Shown piece by piece: positions 8,433 to 16,668 of a stretch of DNA of 56,190 bases. The DNA comes from Haloferula luteola. Its GTDB lineage: Bacteria; Verrucomicrobiota; Verrucomicrobiia; Verrucomicrobiales; Akkermansiaceae. The translations under genes and the position numbers were made by a program. The notes beneath the pieces are model-generated. The model saw only the letters and a program-made list of their open reading frames with translations. It was not told the DNA's origin and did no database searches. The first letter of the stretch is position 1, and every line of letters begins with the position of its first letter. The DNA is taken from contig NZ_JACHFD010000025.1 in assembly GCF_014201715.1 (NCBI RefSeq), positions 1 to 56,190 on the forward strand. Direction: 5' to 3'.

Positions 8433-8933
8433 TTATTCTCCGGCTTCTTCTTCAGGAGCTGGAGGGGGTCCTTGGCGGTTCGGGCGCTGACGGCCTTCGC
8501 CGCGAGGTCCGCGGGGGCCATCCATGCCGACTGCCATGGGAAGTTCTTCGCCTGCATCGGCAGCGGCCTTGCGTTCTTCGGGGCTGAGCTTGCCGTCGCC
8601 ATCGGCGTCGTATTTCTCAAGAATGGCGTCGTATTGAGCTTTCAGAGCAGTGCGCATGGCAGTGCGTTCTTCCGGGCTGAGTTTGCCATCGCCGTCGGTG
8701 TCGTATTTTTTCACGAGGGCTTCGCGCTTGGCCTTCATTTCCTCACGCATGGCGGTGCTTTCTTCCTTGCTGAGTTTGCCGTCACCATCGGTGTCGTATT
8801 TTTTGATCAGCTCGGGCGGAAGGTTGCGGGGGCCCCGGTTGCCTTTTCCTTCTGGAGGTCCTTCTTGAGCGTGGAGGAGAGATGCGCTCGCGGAGAAGAG
8901 GGCGAGGGTGCTGAGCAGGTGGATCGTTTTCAT
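8433..8933 (-). CDS. Secreted EF-hand calcium-binding protein
   Basis: A 166-residue protein with a Sec signal peptide (MKTIHLLSTLALFSASASLLHAQ) and three nearly identical EF-hand loops: DTDGDGKLSKEE, DTDGDGKLSPEE and DADGDGKLSPEE. Each has Asp at positions 1, 3 and 5 and Glu at 12, the canonical calcium ligands. The loops are separated by 26-27 residues of charged helix. The C terminus is glycine/proline/arginine-rich (GPRGPRGEG, QGPPPAPEEE), probably disordered. Such EF-hand proteins are abundant in Planctomycetes and Verrucomicrobia and are likely periplasmic or exported calcium sensors or buffers. The start was set at the ATG just before the signal peptide; a longer frame to 9008 adds polar residues that would spoil export. 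Confidence 0.85.
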   Translation of the reverse strand: MKTIHLLSTLALFSASASLLHAQEGPPEGKGNRGPRNLPPELIKKYDTDGDGKLSKEESTAMREEMKAKREALVKKYDTDGDGKLSPEERTAMRTALKAQYDAILEKYDADGDGKLSPEERKAAADAGEELPMAVGMDGPRGPRGEGRQRPNRQGPPPAPEEEAGE

Positions 8934-9089
8934 GGTCAATGAATCTTTGCGTTTCGATTTGGTTATCTGGTTTGGAACGCGGCGGCCGCCCGCTTCTGAT
9001 TCATGCAACCCGGGTTTCGAAGGAAGGTTGCGCGACGGAATGATTTGCCCTCACGCGTCTCAGTCGATTGGATGCCCGCGGTTCAAATA

Positions 9090-10001
9090 ATGGGCGAAAA
9101 CTCCAAGGCAAATGGCAAGCGAGCGGTGTTCATCCGCCGGACGGCGAGCACCCTCGGGCTGTGGGCGGTGGTGGGCTTGGCCTTTGCGAGCCGATGGGCT
9201 TGGGCCTACGTCGGTCTGGTCGGGTTTTTGGCGATTTTGGCGAGCGTGGAGTATTTCCAAATGCTCAAGGCTGGGGGGATGAAGTGCTTCCCGCGATTCG
9301 GGTGGTTGTTGGCGGTGGTCTACTCGGTGGTCCTCTACCTGTTCCTTTTGGGGTTTTGGGGTGGAGGAGTGCCGGAGTGGTTGGACGGTGCGGCGATTTT
9401 TGTGGCGACGGCGGGGGCATTCACGCTGCAGTTGAGGCATCCGATTCGTGGGACGGAGCCGCTTCAGGCGGTGGCATCGAGCCTGATTGGATTCGTGTAT
9501 CTGCCGTTTTTGTTCAATTTTGCGGCGCGGATTGTTTTTGCGGTTCCGGGGGAGGGGGAGGTTCCGGGAGCGGCGCTGCTATTGTGGGTGATCGCGGTGA
9601 CGAAGTTCACCGACATGGGCGCCTACATTGTCGGTTCAGCGATTGGGAAGCATAAGATGATCCCTCATGTGAGTCCCGGGAAAACCTGGCAGGGTTTTGG
9701 GGGGGCGATGTTTTTCGCGCTGCTCGCCGGGTGCGGGTTGTATGCGATTTTCCACAAGGACATGCCGGGATTTGCGACCGGTTTGCACGTGCTTGGTGGT
9801 TGGGGCGCGGTGGTGGGATTGAGCTTGGTTTTGGCGCTGTTGGCGGTGGTCGGTGATTTGGCGGAAAGCGTGGTGAAGCGCAGTCTCGGAATCAAAGATT
9901 CGGGGCACATGCTCCCGGGAATCGGAGGAGCTCTCGATCTGATTGACTCTCTTTGCTTCACCACCCCTGTGCTGTACTTCTATCTGAAATGGGTGGGATG
10001 A
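9090..10001 (+). CDS. cdsA: Phosphatidate cytidylyltransferase
   Basis: A 303-residue multi-pass membrane enzyme that makes CDP-diacylglycerol from phosphatidate and CTP, the branch point of phospholipid synthesis. Several hydrophobic helices are visible. The C-terminal signature SVVKRSLGIKDSGHMLPG, continuing IGGALDLIDS, matches the CDS signature, with two departures: GIGG replaces the usual GHGG and DLID replaces DRxD. KFTDMGAYIVGSAIGKHKM and HVSPGKTWQGFGG are further family motifs, including the metal-binding Asp region. The ATG at 9090 was chosen since the extension to 9003 is polar and overlaps the region upstream of the EF-hand gene. The last codons overlap the start of dxr (ATGA), indicating translational coupling. 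Confidence 0.9.
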   Translation: MGENSKANGKRAVFIRRTASTLGLWAVVGLAFASRWAWAYVGLVGFLAILASVEYFQMLKAGGMKCFPRFGWLLAVVYSVVLYLFLLGFWGGGVPEWLDGAAIFVATAGAFTLQLRHPIRGTEPLQAVASSLIGFVYLPFLFNFAARIVFAVPGEGEVPGAALLLWVIAVTKFTDMGAYIVGSAIGKHKMIPHVSPGKTWQGFGGAMFFALLAGCGLYAIFHKDMPGFATGLHVLGGWGAVVGLSLVLALLAVVGDLAESVVKRSLGIKDSGHMLPGIGGALDLIDSLCFTTPVLYFYLKWVG

Positions 10002-11176
10002 AACGGAAGAAGGTGGTTTTGCTGGGATCGACTGGATCGATCGGATGTTCGACCTTGGAGGTCGCGCGTCGTTTGCCGGAGCAGATCGAACTGATCGGGC
10101 TGGCGGCGAATGCGAGTGTCGAGAAGCTGGTAGCTCAGGTCCGGGAAACCGGGGTGAAGCATGTGGCTTTGGCGGATGTCTCCAAGGAAGCTGAGCTGCG
10201 GGCACGGCTTCCTGCGGGGGTGGAGGTTCACCTCGGTGCGGAAGGGTTGGTGGAATTAGCCTGCCTGGCGGAGGCGGATATGGTGCTGGTGGCGATCGTG
10301 GGCACGGGCGGGCTTCATCCCGCATTGGCAGCCATCGAATGTGGCAAGGACCTAGCAGTCGCCTCGAAAGAGATCTTGGTGATGGCGGGTGAGGTGATCA
10401 CCACGGCGGCCGAGAAGCACGGCGTGAAGATTCTTCCGGTCGATTCGGAGCACAATGCGATTTTCCAATGTCTTGAGGGTCATCGGGGTGGGGTGGATGA
10501 GGTTTCTCGGCTGATTTTGACCGCTTCCGGCGGTCCCTTTCGGCAGACGCCGGCTGCGGAGCTGGCGGAGGTGACGGTGGAGCGGGCTCTGAAGCACCCG
10601 ACCTGGGACATGGGACCGAAGATCACGATCGATTCTGCGACCTTGTTCAACAAAGGCTTGGAAATGATTGAGGCCCGGTGGTTGTTCGGGATCGGGATGG
10701 AGCGGATCGATGTGATCGTTCATCCCCAGAGCATCATCCATTCGATGGTGGAATTCATTGATGGTTCGGTCCTCGCGCAGTTGAGCCGGACGGACATGGT
10801 GTTTCCCATTCAGTATGCGCTGACCTGGCCGGATCGGCTCAATGGAGGGCTGGAGCGAATCGATTTTGCCCAGCTGGCGAAGCTCGATTTTGAAGCACCG
10901 CGGGATGACGTGTTCCCGGCGCTTGGGTTGGCTCGGCGAGCGGGATTGGCGGGAGGCACCTTGCCCGCTGTTTTCAATGCGGCGAATGAAGTGGCCGTGG
11001 CTGCGTTTGTGGACGGAAAGCTCCCGTTTCCGGGAATATGGGAATTGGTGAGCGAGGTCATGGATCGGCACTCATGGGGGCAGGCCAGCTCCCTGGAAAG
11101 CGTGATCGCCGCGGATGCGTGGGCGCGTGAGGCCGGTGCAGCCGTCATGGGGAACTGGGCGCCGATGGCTCGCTGA
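9998..11176 (+). CDS. dxr: 1-deoxy-D-xylulose 5-phosphate reductoisomerase
   Basis: A 392-residue enzyme of the MEP isoprenoid pathway, converting DXP to 2-C-methyl-erythritol 4-phosphate with NADPH. The N-terminal VVLLGSTGSIGCSTLEV is the NADPH-binding loop; SKEILVMAGEVI, PVDSEHNAIFQCLEG (metal-binding Asp and Glu) and LTASGGPFR are hallmarks, and HPTWDMGPKITIDSATLFNK is the highly conserved catalytic and substrate-binding block. Length is normal for the family. The ATG at 9998 overlaps the cdsA stop by four bases (ATGA). cdsA-dxr adjacency is common in bacteria. The 3' end overlaps the convergent permease gene by about 32 bases. Confidence 0.96.
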   Translation: MKRKKVVLLGSTGSIGCSTLEVARRLPEQIELIGLAANASVEKLVAQVRETGVKHVALADVSKEAELRARLPAGVEVHLGAEGLVELACLAEADMVLVAIVGTGGLHPALAAIECGKDLAVASKEILVMAGEVITTAAEKHGVKILPVDSEHNAIFQCLEGHRGGVDEVSRLILTASGGPFRQTPAAELAEVTVERALKHPTWDMGPKITIDSATLFNKGLEMIEARWLFGIGMERIDVIVHPQSIIHSMVEFIDGSVLAQLSRTDMVFPIQYALTWPDRLNGGLERIDFAQLAKLDFEAPRDDVFPALGLARRAGLAGGTLPAVFNAANEVAVAAFVDGKLPFPGIWELVSEVMDRHSWGQASSLESVIAADAWAREAGAAVMGNWAPMAR

Positions 11177-12047
11177 GGGGCCTGCGTTGGCGTTTCTCCA
11201 ACCAAGGATGGAGCAGATTGGCCCCGATGATGGTCAGGGCTCCGGCGTAGAATCCGGGATGGAGATCGTGCCACTCTCCGAAGAGAAATCCGGCGGCGAG
11301 GATGCCGTAAACGGGTTCAAAATTGAAGGCGAGGTTACCCTGATAGGCGGTGATGCGGCGAAGCAGGTGGATATGGAATGCGTGGCCGAAGACGGTGCAG
11401 ACCAGGGCCAGGATGAGCAGCCAGCCCCCATCGGTGGGAGTGGGAAGCCAACCGCCCGTTCCGGTGGCGATGCGGAATCCGATGAGCGGAAGAGTGATCA
11501 GAAATGCGCCCACCATTTCCCAACCCACCATGACCTGAGGGTCGCTGCCTTGTTGCACCAATCCGCGATTGAGGACGGGAAAGATCGAGGCCAGCACGGC
11601 GGCGGCGAGAGCCGCCATCAGCCCAGCGAGGTAGCCTTTGGAGAATCCGGCGATCAGGATGATTCCTGCGAGCACCAAGAGCCCGAGCATGACTTCGTAA
11701 GGGCGAATGGGCTTGCGGGTAAGAAGGGGTTCGGAAAACGCGGTGAACAGCGAAATGGTGGCGAGGCCGGCAAGACAGATCGAAATGTTAGCCAGCTTGA
11801 TGGCGGCGAAGAAGCAAATCCAATGGAGGCCCATGATGGCTCCTACGCCTAGAAGAATGGCGATCCGGCGGGCACCCAAACCGATGGGTTGGTGACGGAA
11901 GCCTCTCGCAATTGTTAGGGCTCCCATGGCCGCAATAAGGGTGCGCCAAGCGACGATGCTCTCTGGTGGGAGCTGAATCAATCGCCCGAGGATCCCGGTC
12001 GAGGTGATGAGGAGAACCAGAAGGTGGAGTTGCAGAAGGGGTGGCAT
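11145..12047 (-). CDS. DMT-superfamily permease (EamA domains)
   Basis: A 300-residue integral membrane protein of the drug/metabolite transporter superfamily. About ten hydrophobic helices form two EamA repeats; the first includes IVAWRTLIAAMGALTIA and GLHWICFFAAIKLANIS, the second GNLAFNFEPVYGILAAGFLF, a typical EamA signature near the last helices. Substrate is not predictable: members move amino acids, nucleosides or other metabolites. The ATG at 12047 directly precedes the first helix (LLQLHLLVLLITSTGIL); the frame continues upstream but with an Arg/Pro-rich, antisense-like composition. The gene converges on dxr and their ends overlap. Confidence 0.82.
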   Translation of the reverse strand: MPPLLQLHLLVLLITSTGILGRLIQLPPESIVAWRTLIAAMGALTIARGFRHQPIGLGARRIAILLGVGAIMGLHWICFFAAIKLANISICLAGLATISLFTAFSEPLLTRKPIRPYEVMLGLLVLAGIILIAGFSKGYLAGLMAALAAAVLASIFPVLNRGLVQQGSDPQVMVGWEMVGAFLITLPLIGFRIATGTGGWLPTPTDGGWLLILALVCTVFGHAFHIHLLRRITAYQGNLAFNFEPVYGILAAGFLFGEWHDLHPGFYAGALTIIGANLLHPWLEKRQRRPLSEPSAPSSP

Positions 12048-12191
12048 CCGAGTCGAGTCGAAGGGTCGGGGAAGTCGCAGGCGGGAGAATCCCCTGCAAA
12101 TTCGAAGCTGGCATGAAAAGGAGAATGGCGAGACGGTGAGAAATCTTTTCCACTCTGATGCACCAACGTTCTCGAAAGAGAATGCGGTTCG

Positions 12192-12452
12192 ATGGGGGTG
12201 CCTACGTGGAGGGGGCACGTTTACTTGGATTTCCGTTTCACGTACCGGGCTTGCGGTTCTCAGGGGTGTTGGAAGGCGAAAGATCAGATGTGGTGGGATG
12301 AAGAAATCGCTGGGGAGATGGAATCGATCGCTGTGATGTGCCGAGCCTGTCGACGGAACGAGCGCGAGCGGGTCGAGGAAGCCAGACGGGTTTCGCTTGA
12401 GGGTTCAGAAAAAAAGCGGCGTAGGAGAGCTGAGCAGGCTGATGCGAGATGA
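12192..12452 (+). CDS. Small zinc-ribbon-like protein, paralogue of 98-331
   Basis: An 86-residue protein with the WKAKDQMWWDE core found in the zinc-ribbon protein at the left edge of the window. The second knuckle is intact (C50-x2-C53). In the first, the aligned cysteine of the usual CxxC is a tyrosine (Y18), while C21 remains and an extra C26 appears, giving C21-x4-C26. The C terminus is a long basic/acidic helix (RNERERVEEARR). The two copies show the family is repeated in this genome. The function is unknown. It lies between divergent and convergent neighbours, so it is probably transcribed alone. Confidence 0.6.
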   Translation: MGVPTWRGHVYLDFRFTYRACGSQGCWKAKDQMWWDEEIAGEMESIAVMCRACRRNERERVEEARRVSLEGSEKKRRRRAEQADAR

Positions 12453-12464
12453 AGAGTTTTGAGG

Positions 12465-15400
12465 CTATTTCTGACCGCTGAGGAATTCGATGACGTCGAG
12501 GAATTCCTGAGGAGATATCGCTGCTCCGAGACCTTCTGGCATGGAACTCTGGTGGAGGATATCCCGTTTGCGGACCTCTGACAGAGGAATGGAGCGGAGA
12601 GTGCCGTCTGCTTGACGGAAGTCGAGGGTCTCGGCGGTTTCCGATGGGACAAAGCCGCTTAGGGCGGTGCCGTCGATGAGTTCCAGATTATTGACCAGAA
12701 AGCTGGGATTCATGGCTTCGTTCGGATCGATGATCGACATGACCAAGTCCTCACGCGTGAGGCGGGAAGCAACTCCGTCGAAGGAGGGGCCGAAGTCGAT
12801 GCCCTTGCCGTTCATTTGATGGCAGGCGGAGCACATGCGGGAAACGACGGCTTCCCCACGTGGGGCCACGCCCTTTCCGGTGGCGACGAGTGCCGCTTGT
12901 TCGCGCGGCCGGTCTGCGGTTCCGGCGAGGAGCTTTTTCAGTGCCGGTAAGGCTCGTCCGCCAGGGCGTCGTTCATTGTCGAGAGCCTCAAGATAGCGGA
13001 GGCCATCTGGGTGGTTTGGCGCCAACGACTCACTTCCCAGCAAGGGTCGCCAAATCGACTCCATTCCGATGAGGGTGGAGCGTAAGGTGTGGTCGATCCA
13101 GCGGTCGCTTCCGGCATCCGCCGCGTGCAGTACGGTGTTCACTGTTTTGAGGCTGGGGTAAAAGCTGAGTCCACGAATGGCTTCGAGGCGGGCCCGTGGC
13201 GCAGCATCGGTCACATGCTCCATCAGCAGTTGGGGGCCGTGGTCGAGGCTTCCCACGGGACTTGCTGCCGCGTCGGCGATGACCCTCAAGGCTGCCGCCC
13301 GGGCTTCTCCGGTCGATGCCGCCAGGGTCTTCCTTAAGAGGGACTCATCGACGGCGTGGAAGGACTGCTGCAGCCACAGGGCCTCGCAGCGCAGACGGTC
13401 ACCTTCGGGATCGGTATCTTCCAGGCTCGAGGTCCAGGACTCCACGGCGGCCAGGACTTCCGCCCGTGGGCGATCGCGCAGTTCGCGGCGGGCGCGGTAG
13501 CGGGTGCGCCATTCCGGTTGACGAAGTTGCTCAAGCAATTCCGGAAGCGATTTTCCAGCTTGGGTGACGGGCTCCAGCAGTGGGCGATCCTTGCAGACCA
13601 ATCGATAAATTCGGGCGTGGGTTTTATCGCGGTTTGGATCGCGCTGCGAGTACTGCATATGTCCGAGAAGCGCCGTATGCCAGTCGGCGAAATAGAGGGC
13701 TCCATCGGGTCCGATATGGGGATCGGCGGGGCGAAAATTCGCATCGTCTCCTTTGAGGAGGTCCATGGGGGCGCGCGCGCCATGGAAGCCAGCTCCATCA
13801 TCACCCAGAGTGAAGGTGGTGAGCCCGCGCATGTTGTTGACGCATGCGTAAACAAAGCGGCCCTGCCATTCATCGGGAAAGTGGCGGCTGATGATGAACT
13901 CATTGCCGACATTGGGACGCATTCCTTGGCCATCGGATAAGGGGGCAATGCCGGCGTGCGCGCCGGTGGCGACGCTCAGTGGACTGTCCCAATGTTGTTG
14001 AGGCGTCGTGCCATCGCCGACGAAGCCATTGCCCCACTGATCGAATACATAGCACCAGGGGTTTCCGTAGCCGGGAGTCGCGTAGTGGCGGAGGCTCCAC
14101 GAGCGGGGATCGAGGATGTGGACTCCACTGCGGGAGATGGCGCGATGGGGTCCCCAGGGCGTTTCGACGGCGGTGTGCATGGCCAGGCCTTCGCCCATGT
14201 GGAGGAGCCCGTCGTTCGACCACTCAAAGGCGCCAACGGTGTGGTGGGAATCATCGGTGGCCCATCCGTCGAAGACTTGTTCCACGATGTCGGCATGGTC
14301 ATCGCCATCGGTGTCCTTGAGGAATAGCATGCTTCCTCCGTTAGAGACGAGCACCCCGCCGTTCCAAAACTCGAACCCCATGGGGGTGGTCAGGCCATCG
14401 TAGAAGGTTGTGCATCGCCGGGCGCGTCCATTTTCATCGACGTCATCGAGGATGAGCAGCCGATCTGAGGGGAAGGGATCGCCGGGCTTCCATTGGGGAT
14501 AGGAAGGTGAGCACAGGACCCACAGTCGACCGTGGCGATCGAAGTTGATTTGAAAGGCCTTGGCCAGTTCAGGGAACTCTCTCTCGCTGGCGACGAGTTG
14601 AACCTCGAATCCGTCCGGCACGGTCATGGTGGCCATGCTTGCTTCCGGGGTGAGATATTTCAGCTCTTTGGGTTCGGAGTAGGTGACGTTGCCAAAATTT
14701 GTGGGTGGAACGAACAGCTCACCGGTGGACGAGTCGTCGGGCGTGGCTTCCTGACCTGCAGCCAGGGCCCACACCACGCGGTCCCGTTCCGCGACCATTG
14801 CCCGGATTTTTTCGAACTCCCGTGGGAAGGTTTCTTTGTCGTAGGTATTCCGACCACCGTAGACGTACCAACCGTTGAGCATTCGATGGTCCTGGCGGTG
14901 GATCCAGGCTTTTTCCTGAACCATGCGTTGAAGCCGGTGAAAGGCTTCGGGTTCCAAGGTGGGCTCTCCCGGTCCGAACAGGGCATCGCAAAGAATCTGG
15001 GCCAAGGATTGGTAGCCGTTCTGGTTGAGGTGAACGCCTTGGATGGTGAATGGCATGTCGGCCTCGCGGGAAAACAGCGAAAGGGTGGGTTCGAAGAGGT
15101 CGACAAATGGAAGGCCGCGTTCTTGGGCGACTTGGCGAGCGGCATCAACATAGAGTCGAAGGCGGTCGTTGGCGGCATCGGCGTCGGGGAGGTCCGGATT
15201 CCCGGTGGGTTCGAACGCGGTGGGGGAGAGGAGGATCCACTGGGGTCGGCGGCCTGCATGGAGATAGCGATCGCCCATTTCATCGAGATACCGATGGTAG
15301 GCCCATTTGAAGTCAGTCACGCCCTTAGGACCGGCGATGGACTCGTTGAAGCCGTGGAAGCAAAGCAGCCACTCGGGGGAGAAGACCTCCAAGGGGTCGC

Positions 15401-16622
15401 CGAGGGCGGTGTAGTGATCCTGGCGAATTCGGATGCCCACTTCGTCTGCAGGTCGGGCGAAGTTGCGGATCACGAGGTGTTTGTCCGGGAAGCGGGCATG
15501 GATCCGGCTTTCGAATTCGCCGAAAAGGTCCATCCGTGCGGCCAGGCTGCCGCCGACCAGGGCGATACGGGCACCGTCCTGAGGATCGAAAGGGAGGGAA
15601 GCGGTGAGGAGGTGATCTGCGGCCGTCATGCCTTTCCGGAAGCGATCAAAGCCGAAGTCGCTGGGGTGGTAGGGGCCGACGGGATCGGTGGATAGAGTTT
15701 CAGGGATTTCCATGCCGAGGCCCCAAAACACTCCGTTGGTGATCAGGCGGCGCAGTCCAGGGCTGAGAAGGTCACTTGCGGCGCCCATCGTAGTGCAGAG
15801 CACACGGCGAGTTTTGCCGGAAGCGAGAGGCATTTCGCGAGTCCATGTGATGGGCATCATGGGTTCGTTCAGTGCTTGGGTGACGCCGTCGTCGCGTTGT
15901 TTTTCCCCCGTGGCGGGCGCGGAATCGGCGGTCAGGCCCGCCATGACCTGTCCCCGTTGGAGGATGGTGGCGTCTTCTGCTGGGTGAGCTTCGTAGACGT
16001 CGGTGGGGCCGGTGATTTCTCCCACTCCGCGGAGGAGGGGGTGATTCTCCATGTTCGTATTGGTTTGGGCACGGGTGCCTTGATGACCGTGGTGTCCCCA
16101 GTGGCTCACCCAGCCTTCGCCAAGAACTTCGGGGCCGAAGCGGTTGTATCGTGAAAACGCACTGCTTTCCGGCAGTTGGAAGGCGTGGGTCGAGGTGCGC
16201 AGGCCAATGATGGGCACACCGCGTTTCATGGCGGCATCGAACTTGGCCATCACCGCATCCGGCCATTTGCGGAAGCGGAGCTGCATCACAATGGCCTCGG
16301 CGGAGTCGAGGGACTCGGGATGGCCGAGTGAGTCTCCTCGATTGGGGTCGATGATGCCTTGCGCATCGACGGAGAAGAGCACGGTGCAGTCGAAGCCTTG
16401 CCGCACGCTGAGCATTTTGGCCAGCATGGGCAGGGATTCTTCCGATCGGTATTCCTCATCTCCGGCGAGGAACACAAGATGTCTGCCAGCCCCTGGACCC
16501 TCGCCGCCAGGAAAACGGACCCACCCGGGGCCGCTATCCGGCTCGGCGGCGAAGCTTGGGAGCGAGAGGAGGGTCGCCGCGAAGATCGCCGACGGGAGCG
16601 AATGGGAAACGTTTCCGGCCAT
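12465..16622 (-). CDS. Giant secreted PVC protein: ThuA-like, SGNH, dehydrogenase propeller, HEAT, cytochrome c
   Basis: A 1385-residue exported protein (signal MAGNVSHSLPSAIFAATLL, ending SFAA). The order of parts is as follows. A ThuA/trehalose-utilisation-like domain comes first (HLVFLAGDEEYRSEESLPML, VSHWGHHGHQGT). An SGNH/GDSL-type region follows, with IALVGGSLAARM and VHLNQNGYQSLA. Next is a PVC-type membrane-bound dehydrogenase propeller (FEVQLVASEREF, GRLWVLCSPSYPQWKPGD, HHTVGAFEWSNDGLLHMGEG). HEAT-like helices follow, and last a heme-binding domain with C1264-S-A-C-H1268. Such proteins are thought to oxidise sugars or degrade polysaccharides in Planctomycetes and Verrucomicrobia; the acceptor and substrate are unknown. 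The ATG at 16622 sits directly at the signal peptide, 46 bases after lysA. The region is mirrored by long plus-strand frames that I reject. Confidence 0.88.
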   Translation of the reverse strand: MAGNVSHSLPSAIFAATLLSLPSFAAEPDSGPGWVRFPGGEGPGAGRHLVFLAGDEEYRSEESLPMLAKMLSVRQGFDCTVLFSVDAQGIIDPNRGDSLGHPESLDSAEAIVMQLRFRKWPDAVMAKFDAAMKRGVPIIGLRTSTHAFQLPESSAFSRYNRFGPEVLGEGWVSHWGHHGHQGTRAQTNTNMENHPLLRGVGEITGPTDVYEAHPAEDATILQRGQVMAGLTADSAPATGEKQRDDGVTQALNEPMMPITWTREMPLASGKTRRVLCTTMGAASDLLSPGLRRLITNGVFWGLGMEIPETLSTDPVGPYHPSDFGFDRFRKGMTAADHLLTASLPFDPQDGARIALVGGSLAARMDLFGEFESRIHARFPDKHLVIRNFARPADEVGIRIRQDHYTALGDPLEVFSPEWLLCFHGFNESIAGPKGVTDFKWAYHRYLDEMGDRYLHAGRRPQWILLSPTAFEPTGNPDLPDADAANDRLRLYVDAARQVAQERGLPFVDLFEPTLSLFSREADMPFTIQGVHLNQNGYQSLAQILCDALFGPGEPTLEPEAFHRLQRMVQEKAWIHRQDHRMLNGWYVYGGRNTYDKETFPREFEKIRAMVAERDRVVWALAAGQEATPDDSSTGELFVPPTNFGNVTYSEPKELKYLTPEASMATMTVPDGFEVQLVASEREFPELAKAFQINFDRHGRLWVLCSPSYPQWKPGDPFPSDRLLILDDVDENGRARRCTTFYDGLTTPMGFEFWNGGVLVSNGGSMLFLKDTDGDDHADIVEQVFDGWATDDSHHTVGAFEWSNDGLLHMGEGLAMHTAVETPWGPHRAISRSGVHILDPRSWSLRHYATPGYGNPWCYVFDQWGNGFVGDGTTPQQHWDSPLSVATGAHAGIAPLSDGQGMRPNVGNEFIISRHFPDEWQGRFVYACVNNMRGLTTFTLGDDGAGFHGARAPMDLLKGDDANFRPADPHIGPDGALYFADWHTALLGHMQYSQRDPNRDKTHARIYRLVCKDRPLLEPVTQAGKSLPELLEQLRQPEWRTRYRARRELRDRPRAEVLAAVESWTSSLEDTDPEGDRLRCEALWLQQSFHAVDESLLRKTLAASTGEARAAALRVIADAAASPVGSLDHGPQLLMEHVTDAAPRARLEAIRGLSFYPSLKTVNTVLHAADAGSDRWIDHTLRSTLIGMESIWRPLLGSESLAPNHPDGLRYLEALDNERRPGGRALPALKKLLAGTADRPREQAALVATGKGVAPRGEAVVSRMCSACHQMNGKGIDFGPSFDGVASRLTREDLVMSIIDPNEAMNPSFLVNNLELIDGTALSGFVPSETAETLDFRQADGTLRSIPLSEVRKRDILHQSSMPEGLGAAISPQEFLDVIEFLSGQK

Positions 16623-16668
16623 GGATTGCCATCCACTACCGAAAGCAGGCGATCGATCTTTCCGGCGG

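Noticed and set aside
11115..11852. Plus-strand frame of 245 residues after dxr
   Set aside because: Antisense to the DMT permease, whose EamA motifs are clear; highly charged composition without motifs.
14532..15695. Long plus-strand frame of 387 residues
   Set aside because: It is antisense to the giant PVC protein, whose domains and signal peptide are clear; such mirror frames are common in high-G+C DNA.
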